DNA from: Paracoccaceae bacterium
Lineage (GTDB): Bacteria > Pseudomonadota > Alphaproteobacteria > Rhodobacterales > Rhodobacteraceae
NCBI GenBank assembly: GCA_007119835.1
Contig: SKOX01000227.1
Location: 1 to 6,700 of the forward strand
Direction: 5' to 3'
Length of the DNA stretch: 6,700 nucleotides
Under the pieces are notes generated by a model, which saw only the letters and a program-made list of their open reading frames with translations, had not been told where the DNA came from and did no database searches. Shown here piece by piece: positions 1 to 6,479 of the stretch. How positions within the stretch are numbered: position 1 is the first letter of the stretch; each line of letters begins with the position of its first letter. A program made the translations under genes and the position numbers.

Positions 1-1
1 G

Positions 2-343
2 CCCGATCCGCAGGCCGCCCGCGCCCGCTCGCTGCGCGAAGCGGCAGCCCTCGTCGCGGCCATGGCCGCCCGGCCCTGCGCCGGCGCGCTCATCGTCCTC
101 GTGCTTGCCTGGAGCATGGGCCTCGCCGCCATCGGCGCCGCCGCGGTGATCGCCATGGGTCTCGGGACGGCTTCCTTCACCGTCACCCTCGCCGCGCTCG
201 CCGTCACCGGGCGCGACGCGGCCTTCTTGTCCGCCGGACCCGCAGGCGCCGCACGGCGCGTGGCACCGGCGCTGCAGATCGGCGCGGGCGCTGTCATCCT
301 GGTCGTGAGCGGCGCGCTTCTCTGCGCCACCGTCGCCGGCTAG
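2..343 (+). CDS. Nickel/cobalt transporter, NicO/RcnA family (C-terminal part, 5' end outside window)
   Basis: The reading frame is already open at the left edge and ends at TAG 341-343, leaving 113 visible residues. Near visible residue 24 is Arg-Pro-Cys followed by Ala-Gly-Ala, resembling the RPC(S/T)GA motif that precedes a late membrane helix in NicO/RcnA-type nickel/cobalt transporters. After it come Ala/Gly/Val/Leu-rich segments consistent with about three membrane helices (visible residues about 27-45, 48-65 and 92-112), joined by a short basic stretch (GAARRVAP). The protein ends right after the last helix, as is usual in this family. Members move Ni2+ or Co2+ across the inner membrane, often as exporters. 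The N-terminal histidine-rich or signal region is not visible, so substrate and direction cannot be judged. The ATG at 62 is internal: the upstream codons (ending SLREAAALVAA) look like normal coding sequence. Confidence 0.75.
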   Translation, partial: PDPQAARARSLREAAALVAAMAARPCAGALIVLVLAWSMGLAAIGAAAVIAMGLGTASFTVTLAALAVTGRDAAFLSAGPAGAARRVAPALQIGAGAVILVVSGALLCATVAG

Positions 344-352
344 GTCCGCCAC

Positions 353-600
353 GGAAAAGACTGCCGCCGGGCGTCGTGCGCCACGGCGGCAGCCAGAACC
401 AAACCAATGTCTAACTACTTGCTACGCCTTGCTTATTACGCCGCTGCCGCGCGAAACATGCGAACTCGATCGCTGCCGCCCCCCGTCACACACACCGCTT
501 ACTCGCGTCACCGCTTAAGCTCTCAGAACACTCGCAACACACCGAGGTGGTCGGCAGCACCCCCTCAACGGACGAGCCGGAGCCGGGTTCCGGGCCGCCG
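353..600 (-). ncRNA. Candidate minus-strand small RNA upstream of eno (5' end not defined)
   Basis: This stretch carries no convincing protein gene, is visibly less GC-rich than the genes on either side, and ends on the minus strand in a hairpin plus T-run (361-392, then 360-353). CGGCAGC and GCTGCCG recur in alternating orientation (387-393, 443-449, 472-478, 552-558), so a transcript could form long-range stems, for example 472-478 with 552-558. CACC/GGTG (540-549) and a GCTTAAGC palindrome (513-520) lie inside. An AT-rich patch at about 601-635 could hold a promoter, but I see no clear -35/-10 pair. It does not match the conserved cores of tmRNA, RNase P RNA, SRP RNA or 6S RNA as I remember them. 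The right boundary is a guess. Confidence 0.25.
361..392 (-). terminator. Hairpin with minus-strand T-run; rho-independent terminator, possibly bidirectional
   Basis: CTGCCGCC (361-368) pairs perfectly with GGCGGCAG (385-392), and an inner GGCG/CGCC stem (370-373/379-382) closes a 5-base loop. Read on the minus strand, the hairpin is followed at once by TCTTTTCC (360-353), a reasonable U-tract. On the plus strand it is followed by CCAGAACC, with no U-tract. It lies 17 bases after the stop of the metal transporter, so it may also stop that transcript. The better match to the standard model is termination of a minus-strand RNA coming from the direction of eno. Confidence 0.55.
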
Positions 601-681
601 CAAAAATAATGAGCGGCGGTAAGAAAGAATTAACCTGTCGCTCGGGACGGGGCTGAAACCCTGTCCGGAGCGCCAGCGCTC
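595..681 (+). promoter_or_regulatory. Three consecutive hairpins upstream of eno
   Basis: Three hairpins follow one another. CCGCCGC (595-601) pairs with GCGGCGG (613-619) around an A-rich 11-base loop. GGACGGGG (645-652) pairs with CCCTGTCC (659-666), with one G-T wobble and a 6-base loop. GAGCGC (668-673) pairs with GCGCTC (676-681) with a 2-base loop. None is followed by a T-run. They lie 120-210 bases before the eno start. If transcription starts upstream they would be leader structure; if it starts near 760 they are not transcribed with eno. For the remaining gap (682-803), TAAATC at 752-757 is -10-like with TTCCTT (729-734) 17 bases upstream. This is a weak promoter candidate. Confidence 0.3.
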
Positions 682-725
682 GCGCCCCCTGCCCCGGCCT
701 TCGTGGCCCACCCGCCGGCGATTGA

Positions 726-2081
<1,356 letters not shown>

Positions 2082-2085
2082 GAAG

Positions 2086-2149
2086 CCGACCGCCGGCGCC
2101 GGCACCGGGCTCGAGGTGGTCCAGGCGATGACGAGCGATCGGCGGTCGG
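2086..2149 (+). repeat. 10-bp inverted repeat after eno, possible terminator stem
   Basis: CCGACCGCCG (2086-2095) is the reverse complement of CGGCGGTCGG (2140-2149). The 44 bases between them include the palindrome CCGGCGCCGG (2093-2102), which overlaps the left arm and so would compete with the long stem. It begins 5 bases after the eno stop. There is no T-run on either side (CCTTCTCCT follows at 2161-2169), so it is not a standard intrinsic terminator. It could protect the 3' end of the mRNA or be chance in GC-rich sequence. Confidence 0.3.
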
Positions 2150-2190
2150 TGCGGCGCGGCCGCCTTCTCCTCACGCCCCGGGACTGACCC

Positions 2191-2811
2191 ATGACCGTTC
2201 CCCGCCTCTATCTCATCGCCCCGCCCGTCCTGACCGAGGCCGCGATCCGCGATCTGGCAGCCCTTCTCGAGCGATTCGACATAGCCTGCCTGCGCATCGC
2301 GCCCGCGGCGGCCTCCGAGGCCGAGATCCGCGCCCAGGCCGTGGCCCTCGCGCCGCTCTGCCGGGCCCGCGACGCGAGCCTCGTCGTCGCCGACCACTTC
2401 CGCCTCGTGCCGTCCCTCGGGCTCGACGGGGTTCACCTCACCGACGGCGCCCGCCACGTCCGCGAGGCCCGCCGCCACCTCGGGCCCGAGGCCATCGTCG
2501 GCGCCTTCGCCGGCACCTCGCGCCACGACGGCATGACCGCGGCCGAGATCGGCGCCGACTACGTCAGCTTCGGACCCGTCGCACCGAGCCCGCTCGGCAC
2601 CGGCGCGACCGCGCCGCCGGACCTCTTCCAATGGTGGGCGAAGACGATCGAGACGCCGGTCGTGGCGGAAGGCGGCATCGACGCCGACGTCGCCGCCGAG
2701 CTCGCGCCGCATGCCGACTTCCTCGCCCTGGGCTCCGAGCTCTGGGCCGGCCCCGAGGGACCGGCTGCCGTCCTGGAAGCCGTCCTCGCCCGCCTGCCGG
2801 ACACGACCTGA
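2191..2811 (+). CDS. Divergent thiamine-phosphate-synthase-family protein (ThiE/TenI-like)
   Basis: The 206-residue length and the motif order fit the ThiE/TenI TIM-barrel family: VVADHFRLVPSLGLDGVHL (65-83), corresponding to the family NDR...DGVHL segment; IGADYVSFGPVAPSP (120-134), corresponding to GADYV..GPVFPT; PVVAEGGID (156-164); and a final phosphate-binding-type stretch FLALGSELW (177-185). True ThiE joins HMP-PP and thiazole phosphate to make thiamine phosphate. Several residues expected for that are missing by eye: Asn of NDR is Ala67, the Thr-Lys after GPVFPT is absent (SPLGTG instead), the active-site Ser of GVS has no clear counterpart, and the Lys following the QLR segment is not present after LRI (34-36). 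Only Arg35 and Asp68 remain. It may be a divergent synthase, a TenI-like protein or something else, so no symbol is given. An in-frame TGA at 2185-2187 makes ATG 2191 the first possible start; the ribosome binding site is poor. No other thiamine gene adjoins it. Confidence 0.8.
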   Translation: MTVPRLYLIAPPVLTEAAIRDLAALLERFDIACLRIAPAAASEAEIRAQAVALAPLCRARDASLVVADHFRLVPSLGLDGVHLTDGARHVREARRHLGPEAIVGAFAGTSRHDGMTAAEIGADYVSFGPVAPSPLGTGATAPPDLFQWWAKTIETPVVAEGGIDADVAAELAPHADFLALGSELWAGPEGPAAVLEAVLARLPDTT

Positions 2812-2910
2812 CCCGAGCGCGCAGCCTGCCCGTGAAGCGGCTCGGCTGACGCGCCTGCCGGGATCATGCCGCCGCGCCGGAGCCGGACGGCAGGTAATCC
2901 AGACACAATG

Positions 2911-2937
2911 AGGGCGGCTCCTTTCGGAGCCGCCCTT
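2911..2937. terminator. Bidirectional rho-independent terminator between the ThiE-like gene and petC
   Basis: AGGGCGGCTCC (2911-2921), loop TTTC (2922-2925) and GGAGCCGCCCT (2926-2936) form a perfect 11-bp stem with a 4-base loop, the strongest hairpin seen in the window. It lies 29 bases past the petC stop and 99 bases past the ThiE-like stop, in the gap between these convergent genes, so it can serve both. T-tracts are weak on both sides (CCCTTGCG on plus, CCCTCATTG on minus), as is common in GC-rich alphaproteobacteria. Nothing else convincing lies in 2812-2910. Confidence 0.85.
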
Positions 2938-2965
2938 GCGAAACGTTCCTGCGGTGTCGGTGGGA

Positions 2966-3766
2966 TCAGAGCGCCTTCTCGCCCTTGCCCTTTGCCTTCG
3001 CCCAGAGCTTCTTGTTGGTGAAGTAGAGCAGCGCCGTCAGCAGGATCAGGAACAGGACCGCCGTCAGACCCGCCTCCTTGCGCGCCATCATCTTCGGCTC
3101 AGCCGTCCACATCAGGAAGGCGGAGACGTCGAGCGCGACCTGCTCCATCGTCGCCTCGGTGCCGTCGGCATAGACGACGTCGTCGCCGAACAGCACCGGC
3201 GGCATCGACACGTAGCCGCCATAGGCCGCGTTCTCGTAGAGGATAACGCCCGCCTGCTCACTCTCCACGCCGGTGTATTTCAGCAGGAAAGAGGCGATGT
3301 ACTCGGCACCGCCGAGGCCGCGGAAGAGCTGGTTGATGCCGGACCCGTAGGGCCCGTGGAAGCCGACCCGCGCCTTTGCCATGAGGCTGAGGTCCGGCGC
3401 ACCCTCCAGCTGCGACATCGGGAAGTGATCGGTCGGCTCCGCCGGTCGCCACTCGCCGGTGATCCGGTCCTGCACCTCGAACTGCCGCGCATAGGCCCGC
3501 ATCTGGTCGTCGGGCAGCGCCGGGCCGCCGGGGTCGGACAGGTTGCGGAAGGCCACGTGCTGGAGCCCGTGACAGGCCGCGCAGACCTCGGTGTATACCT
3601 GAAGGCCGCGCTGGAGCTGCGCCTGGTCGAAGCGCCCGAACGGGCCTTCGAAGGAAAAGCGGAAGTCGGTGACCTCCCCGGGCTCCGCCGCCTGCGCCGC
3701 GGGCGCGAGGCCCGCCGCGAGCCCCAGGGCCACCGCCGCCGAGAGGATGGTCTTTCTGATGGTCAT
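2966..3766 (-). CDS. petC: Cytochrome c1 of the bc1 complex
   Basis: This is the membrane-anchored c-type heme subunit of complex III. It takes the electron from the Rieske protein and passes it to cytochrome c. The 266 residues begin with a Sec signal peptide ([16 protein letters not shown]..., probable cleavage at AQA-AEP near residue 26). The covalent heme site is CAACH (62-66), with His66 as one axial ligand. Met188 in SMPPVL is the expected second ligand. A C-terminal membrane helix (about 232-249) is followed by a Lys-rich cytoplasmic tail ([14 protein letters not shown]). CAACH holds the only cysteines, so the extra disulfide known in Rhodobacter c1 is absent. It starts 11 bases after the petB stop, and its ribosome site overlaps that stop. 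The same frame is open far upstream through petB, but only this ATG gives a signal peptide. It is the last gene of the operon and ends at the strong terminator. Confidence 0.96.
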   Translation of the reverse strand: MTIRKTILSAAVALGLAAGLAPAAQAAEPGEVTDFRFSFEGPFGRFDQAQLQRGLQVYTEVCAACHGLQHVAFRNLSDPGGPALPDDQMRAYARQFEVQDRITGEWRPAEPTDHFPMSQLEGAPDLSLMAKARVGFHGPYGSGINQLFRGLGGAEYIASFLLKYTGVESEQAGVILYENAAYGGYVSMPPVLFGDDVVYADGTEATMEQVALDVSAFLMWTAEPKMMARKEAGLTAVLFLILLTALLYFTNKKLWAKAKGKGEKAL

Positions 3767-3771
3767 GACGG

Positions 3772-3779
3772 CTCCCCTC
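3772..3779 (-). promoter_or_regulatory. petC ribosome binding site overlapping the petB stop
   Basis: On the minus strand GAGGGGAG (3779-3772) is purine-rich and ends 5 bases before the petC ATG (3766). It overlaps the petB TGA (3780-3778). This placement fixes the petC start and suggests translational coupling of cytochrome b and c1, in keeping with fixed subunit ratios. Confidence 0.7.
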
Positions 3780-5106
3780 ACTCGGCAGGCTTCATCGCGG
3801 CTTTGTTGGCGTCGGGATTCTTCGACAGGAAGTCCTCCTCGATCGTCGCCGGCTCCGGCAGCGGCTTCTCCACCAGCCCGAGCACCGGCAGCACCACGAG
3901 GAAGTAGGCGAACCAGTAGATCGTCGCGACCTGGATGATGGCGACATAGGGCTGCTCGGCCGGCATCGCCCCGCCCCACATCAGGACGAAGAACGACAGC
4001 ACCAGGAGCCAGAAGAAGATCTTGAAGGTCGGCCGGTAGCGCCCCGAACGCACCCGGCTGGTGTCGAGCCACGGCGCGAGGCCCATCACGACGATCGCGC
4101 CGAACATCGCCAGAACGCCGCCGAAGTCGGCCCGGATGAACAGGAAGTCGAAGGTGATCGCCCGCAGGATCGCGTAGAACGGCAGGAAGTACCACTCGGG
4201 AACAATGTGCGACGGCGTCACCAGCGGGTCGGCTTCGATGTAGTTGTCGGCGTGGCCGAGATAGTTCGGCATGAAGCCGACGATCATGGCGAAGATCACC
4301 AGGATGAAGGCGAGCGCGTAGAGGTCCTTCATCACGAAGTAGGGCCAGAACGGCAGCGTGTCGCGCTCCGCGACCTCCTTCGACTCCCGCCGCACCTCGA
4401 CGCCGGTCGGGTTGTTGTTGCCCGTGTGGTGGAAGGCCCAGACATGCAGGATCGCCAGCCCGAGGATGGTGAAGGGCAGCAGGTAGTGCAGCGAGAAGAA
4501 CCGCGTCAGCGTCGCGTTGTCGACCGCCGGCCCGCCGAGGAGCCAGGTCTGCAGCGAGTCGCCGATCAGCGGCACCGCACCGAAGAGACCGGTGATCACC
4601 GTCGCGCCCCAGAAGGACATCTGGCCCCAGGGCAGCACGTAGCCCATGAACGCGGTCGCCATCATCAGGAGGTAGATCAGCATCCCGATGATCCAGGTGA
4701 CCTCGCGCGGGTACTTGTAGGACCCGTAGTAGAGGTTGCGGAAGATGTGCGCGTAGACCGCCAGGAAGAACAGGTGCGCGCCGTTCATGTGCACGTAGCG
4801 GAAGGCCCAGCCGCCGTTCACGTCCCGCATGATGTGCTCGACGGAGGCGAAGGCGAGTTCGGTGTTCGGCGTGTAGTGCATCACGAGCACGATGCCCGTG
4901 ACGATCTGCAGGATCAGAGAAAAGAACAGGACGATGCCCCAGATCCACATCCAGTTGAGGTTCTTCGGGGTCGGAATCGTCAGCGTCGAGTGCAGGAGCC
5001 CGAGGATCGGCAGGCGGCTCTCGAGCCACTTTTCCGCCTTGGACTTCGGCTCGTAGGCGTCGTGCGGAATGCCGCTGATCTCGCCGTGGGGGGTACCTGT
5101 CGCCAT
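3778..5106 (-). CDS. petB: Cytochrome b of the bc1 complex
   Basis: This is the core membrane subunit of complex III. It carries hemes bL and bH and forms the quinol-oxidation (Qo) and quinone-reduction (Qi) sites of the proton-motive Q cycle. The protein has 442 residues and about eight membrane helices. Bis-His heme ligands occur as two pairs 14 residues apart: His106/His120 and His207/His221. The Qo motif PEWY is at 303-306, and Lys260-Asp261 and His226 match the Qi residues of Rhodobacter. Every landmark sits 9 positions later than in R. capsulatus because of an N-terminal extension ([10 protein letters not shown] before [11 protein letters not shown]). ATG 5106 has a good ribosome site (GGAGGG at 5121-5116, 9 bases upstream), and no ATG or GTG lies at the shorter position, so the extension looks real. 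A second His (His227) follows His226 where I recall Thr in Rhodobacter. It lies 16 bases after petA and 11 before petC, as one operon. Confidence 0.98.
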   Translation of the reverse strand: MATGTPHGEISGIPHDAYEPKSKAEKWLESRLPILGLLHSTLTIPTPKNLNWMWIWGIVLFFSLILQIVTGIVLVMHYTPNTELAFASVEHIMRDVNGGWAFRYVHMNGAHLFFLAVYAHIFRNLYYGSYKYPREVTWIIGMLIYLLMMATAFMGYVLPWGQMSFWGATVITGLFGAVPLIGDSLQTWLLGGPAVDNATLTRFFSLHYLLPFTILGLAILHVWAFHHTGNNNPTGVEVRRESKEVAERDTLPFWPYFVMKDLYALAFILVIFAMIVGFMPNYLGHADNYIEADPLVTPSHIVPEWYFLPFYAILRAITFDFLFIRADFGGVLAMFGAIVVMGLAPWLDTSRVRSGRYRPTFKIFFWLLVLSFFVLMWGGAMPAEQPYVAIIQVATIYWFAYFLVVLPVLGLVEKPLPEPATIEEDFLSKNPDANKAAMKPAE

Positions 5107-5122
5107 CTAGCCTCTCCCTCCG

Positions 5123-5683
5123 TCAGCCGAGCTGGATCACGGTGTCGGAGACGAACTCCGCCACCGGAATGTGCATGTTTTCGGGCGCCGGGCCGCGCCG
5201 GATGCGGCCCGCCCGGTCGTAATGCGAGCCGTGGCAGGGGCAGAACCAGCCGCCGAAATCACCGGCCTCGGCGAGCGGCACGCAGCCGAAATGCGTGCAG
5301 ACGCCGATCATCACCAGCCACTCGCCGGCCTCGTCGATCGTGCGGTTCGCGTCGGTGGCATCGGCGCCGAGGCCGAGGTTGGCGTTGCGCGCGTCGCCGT
5401 CGGGCAGCGCCGCGCCGTCGTCGGCGCGGGCGGCCGCGATGTCCTCTTCGGTGCGCCGCCGGATGAAGACCGGCTTGCCGAGGAAGAGCACCGTCATCTG
5501 GCTGCCGATCCCGAGGCCGCTCACGTCGACCTGGATCTGGGCCAGCGCCTGGACGTCGGCGCTCGGGTTCATCTGGTTGACGAGCGGCCAGACGACGGCG
5601 CCCGCCGCGACCACTCCCGCGGCGGCGGTCGCCACATACAGGAAGTCCCGCCTGGTACCGCTTTCCTCTTCGACGTGTGCCAC
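5123..5683 (-). CDS. petA: Ubiquinol-cytochrome c reductase Rieske iron-sulfur subunit
   Basis: This subunit is the 2Fe-2S protein that takes the first electron from ubiquinol at the Qo site and moves it to cytochrome c1. The 186 residues start with a short tail and the twin-arginine motif TRRDFL (10-15), then one uncleaved membrane helix (about 16-37), a hinge ([11 protein letters not shown]) and the periplasmic cluster domain. Cluster ligands are Cys129 and His131 in CTHFGC, and Cys148 and His151 in CPCHGSH. Cys134 and Cys150 form the expected disulfide, and GPAP (164-167) is present. The acidic insert at about 80-118 is typical of alphaproteobacteria. The start is GTG at 5683, not the more distant ATG (5956): translation from there gives [14 protein letters not shown], closely matching Rhodobacter Rieske, and AGGGAG lies 7 bases upstream. 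The second cluster loop residue is Phe132 where Leu is usual. It is the first gene of petABC, with petB 16 bases downstream. Confidence 0.96.
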   Translation of the reverse strand: MAHVEEESGTRRDFLYVATAAAGVVAAGAVVWPLVNQMNPSADVQALAQIQVDVSGLGIGSQMTVLFLGKPVFIRRRTEEDIAAARADDGAALPDGDARNANLGLGADATDANRTIDEAGEWLVMIGVCTHFGCVPLAEAGDFGGWFCPCHGSHYDRAGRIRRGPAPENMHIPVAEFVSDTVIQLG

Positions 5684-5690
5684 CCCTGGT

Positions 5691-5696
5691 CTCCCT
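5691..5696 (-). promoter_or_regulatory. petA ribosome binding site supporting the GTG start
   Basis: On the minus strand AGGGAG (5696-5691) lies 7 bases before GTG 5683. This site and the homology of the following residues decide between the GTG start and the more distant ATG at 5956. Confidence 0.7.
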
Positions 5697-5718
5697 ATGA
5701 CTGCCGCCCGCCTGGGGC

Positions 5719-5731
5719 GCCTCACCGAGGC
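5719..5731. repeat. Palindrome GCCTC-ACC-GAGGC, petA-proximal copy
   Basis: GCCTC (5719-5723) and GAGGC (5727-5731) form a perfect 5-bp inverted repeat around ACC, ending 36 bases upstream of the petA GTG. It matches the copy at 5802-5814 at 12 of 13 positions. It could be an operator half of a pair or a small hairpin in the petA leader. Confidence 0.35.
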
Positions 5732-5763
5732 CCGCGTCGGATCATCTACCGGGCTGCGGGCAA

Positions 5764-5789
5764 CAAGTGCGCAGTCCGGCGGGCACTTG
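5764..5789. repeat. 7-bp inverted repeat CAAGTGC-N12-GCACTTG
   Basis: CAAGTGC (5764-5770) is the exact reverse complement of GCACTTG (5783-5789), with arm centres 19 bases apart. The 12 bases between do not extend the stem. The spacing would suit a dimeric regulator contacting the same DNA face, or a leader hairpin in the petA mRNA. I do not recognise it as a known regulator box. Confidence 0.35.
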
Positions 5790-5800
5790 CCGGAACGCGC

Positions 5801-5815
5801 TGCCTCATCGAGGCA
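5801..5815. repeat. Palindrome TGCCTC-ATC-GAGGCA, distal copy
   Basis: TGCCTC (5801-5806) and GAGGCA (5810-5815) form a perfect 6-bp inverted repeat with a 3-base centre, 118 bases upstream of the petA GTG. The core GCCTCATCGAGGC differs at one base from the copy at 5719-5731, and the two start exactly 83 bases apart. It abuts the putative petA -10 element. Confidence 0.4.
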
Positions 5816-5842
5816 TTTAGACGACAAGATTAGCGCGGTCCA
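5814..5842 (-). promoter_or_regulatory. Weak candidate promoter for petABC
   Basis: On the minus strand TGGACC (5842-5837) and TAAATG (5819-5814) are separated by 17 bases and match the sigma-70 consensus at 4 and 3 of 6 positions. Transcription would start near 5807, inside the distal palindrome, giving a leader of about 124 bases before petA. AT-rich sequence is otherwise scarce in 5684-5915, which favours this place, but the match is poor. No promoter for the divergent plus-strand gene could be picked out. Confidence 0.22.
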
Positions 5843-5915
5843 GCGGACTCTTGGCCGCGCCCTTCCTTCAGGCAAGGGGTGTGCCGATCGCAGGCGGCCG
5901 CCCGGAGTTACGAGC

Positions 5916-6479
5916 ATGGCGAAGGCAGAGGCGGACAGCTGGCTGAGGCGGATCACCCAGGCCCGGTCCGGCCAGCTTGCCCTCTACTGGTTCTCGGTGC
6001 TCGAGGCCGCCTTCGTGCCGATCCCCTTCGAAACCGTGCTCGCGCCCTACATGCAGATGCGCCCGGACATCCGCTGGCGGCTCGCCGCGATCGGCGTCGC
6101 CGGCTACGCCACCGTCGCGATGATCGGCTTCGGCCTCGGCGCGCTTGCCCTCACCTTCGCCGAGCCGCTCATCGACCGCTTCGGCTGGCGCGACGACTAC
6201 GAGGACGTGAGTGGGCGTCTCTACGAAGGCGGCTTCTGGGTGATGGTCGTCATCGTCGCGCTGCCGTTGCCGACGATGGCGACGCATATCGCCGCGGGCG
6301 CCGTCGGGATGGCCGTGGAACAGGTCCTCGCCGCCGTCGTGCTGGTGCGCGGCGCCCGCTACTTCGGGACCGGCGTGCTGGTCGCGCTCTACGGCGACCG
6401 GGTCGTCGCGTGGTTCCGCGGCAAGCGCGAGGCCGCCCGGCTCCGCCGCGAGACGCGCCGCAACCTGCGCCGGGACTAG
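5916..6479 (+). CDS. DedA/VTT-family (YqaA-like) inner-membrane protein
   Basis: The 187-residue protein shows the DedA/VTT (formerly SNARE-associated Golgi) pattern: an amphipathic start, then [16 protein letters not shown] (29-44), equivalent to the family E..FFPIP.E re-entrant motif. Next comes a Gly-rich helix (about 56-80, with [15 protein letters not shown]), a loop, a hydrophobic segment with PLP (117-119) and AAGAVGM (126-132), and a last helix (about 137-160). The tail is very basic ([17 protein letters not shown]). Members are multi-pass inner-membrane proteins; some act as undecaprenyl-phosphate or phospholipid flippases or affect membrane potential. The substrate here is unknown. 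The start is ATG 5916, with GGAG (5904-5907) 8 bases upstream. The frame stays open back to 5295, but that part is antisense to petA. The gene is divergent from petABC and overlaps mazG tail to tail by 4 bases. Confidence 0.8.
   Translation: MAKAEADSWLRRITQARSGQLALYWFSVLEAAFVPIPFETVLAPYMQMRPDIRWRLAAIGVAGYATVAMIGFGLGALALTFAEPLIDRFGWRDDYEDVSGRLYEGGFWVMVVIVALPLPTMATHIAAGAVGMAVEQVLAAVVLVRGARYFGTGVLVALYGDRVVAWFRGKREAARLRRETRRNLRRD

Noticed and set aside
407..622. Plus-strand 71-codon open frame (starts MSNYLLRLAYYAAAA) in the gap before eno
   Set aside because: There is no ribosome binding site before the ATG. Codon third positions are AT-richer than in the real genes, and the second half is low-complexity Arg/Ser/Pro with no recognisable family. 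It overlaps the small-RNA candidate and could be a small gene only if conserved.
2854..2894. CCTGCCG (2854-2860) / CGGCAGG (2888-2894) inverted repeat as an extra terminator
   Set aside because: It has only 7 bp across a 27-base loop with no T-run, next to a far stronger hairpin at 2911-2936. It is likely chance in GC-rich sequence.
2936..3907. 323-codon plus-strand open frame over petC and petB
   Set aside because: It is antisense to well-supported genes, rich in Arg/His/Glu/Gln with no domain or ribosome site. It also runs through the petC terminator region.
2966..5029. A 687-residue cytochrome c1 fusion read from far inside petB
   Set aside because: The extension is an out-of-frame shadow of cytochrome b. 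The true start at 3766 has a ribosome site and yields a signal peptide.
4207..5466. 419-codon plus-strand open frame over petB and petA
   Set aside because: It shows typical GC-rich shadow composition (His, Arg, Asp, Glu, Val), is fully antisense to two essential genes and has no recognisable motif.
5295..5915. Longer DedA-type protein beginning at 5295
   Set aside because: This part is antisense to petA and Ser/Ala/Arg-rich. The ATG at 5916 has GGAG at correct spacing and gives a normal family length.
5123..5956. Longer Rieske protein starting at ATG 5956
   Set aside because: The extra 91 residues are low-complexity, would cover the divergent promoter region and the start of the next gene, and would bury the twin-arginine signal far inside the protein.
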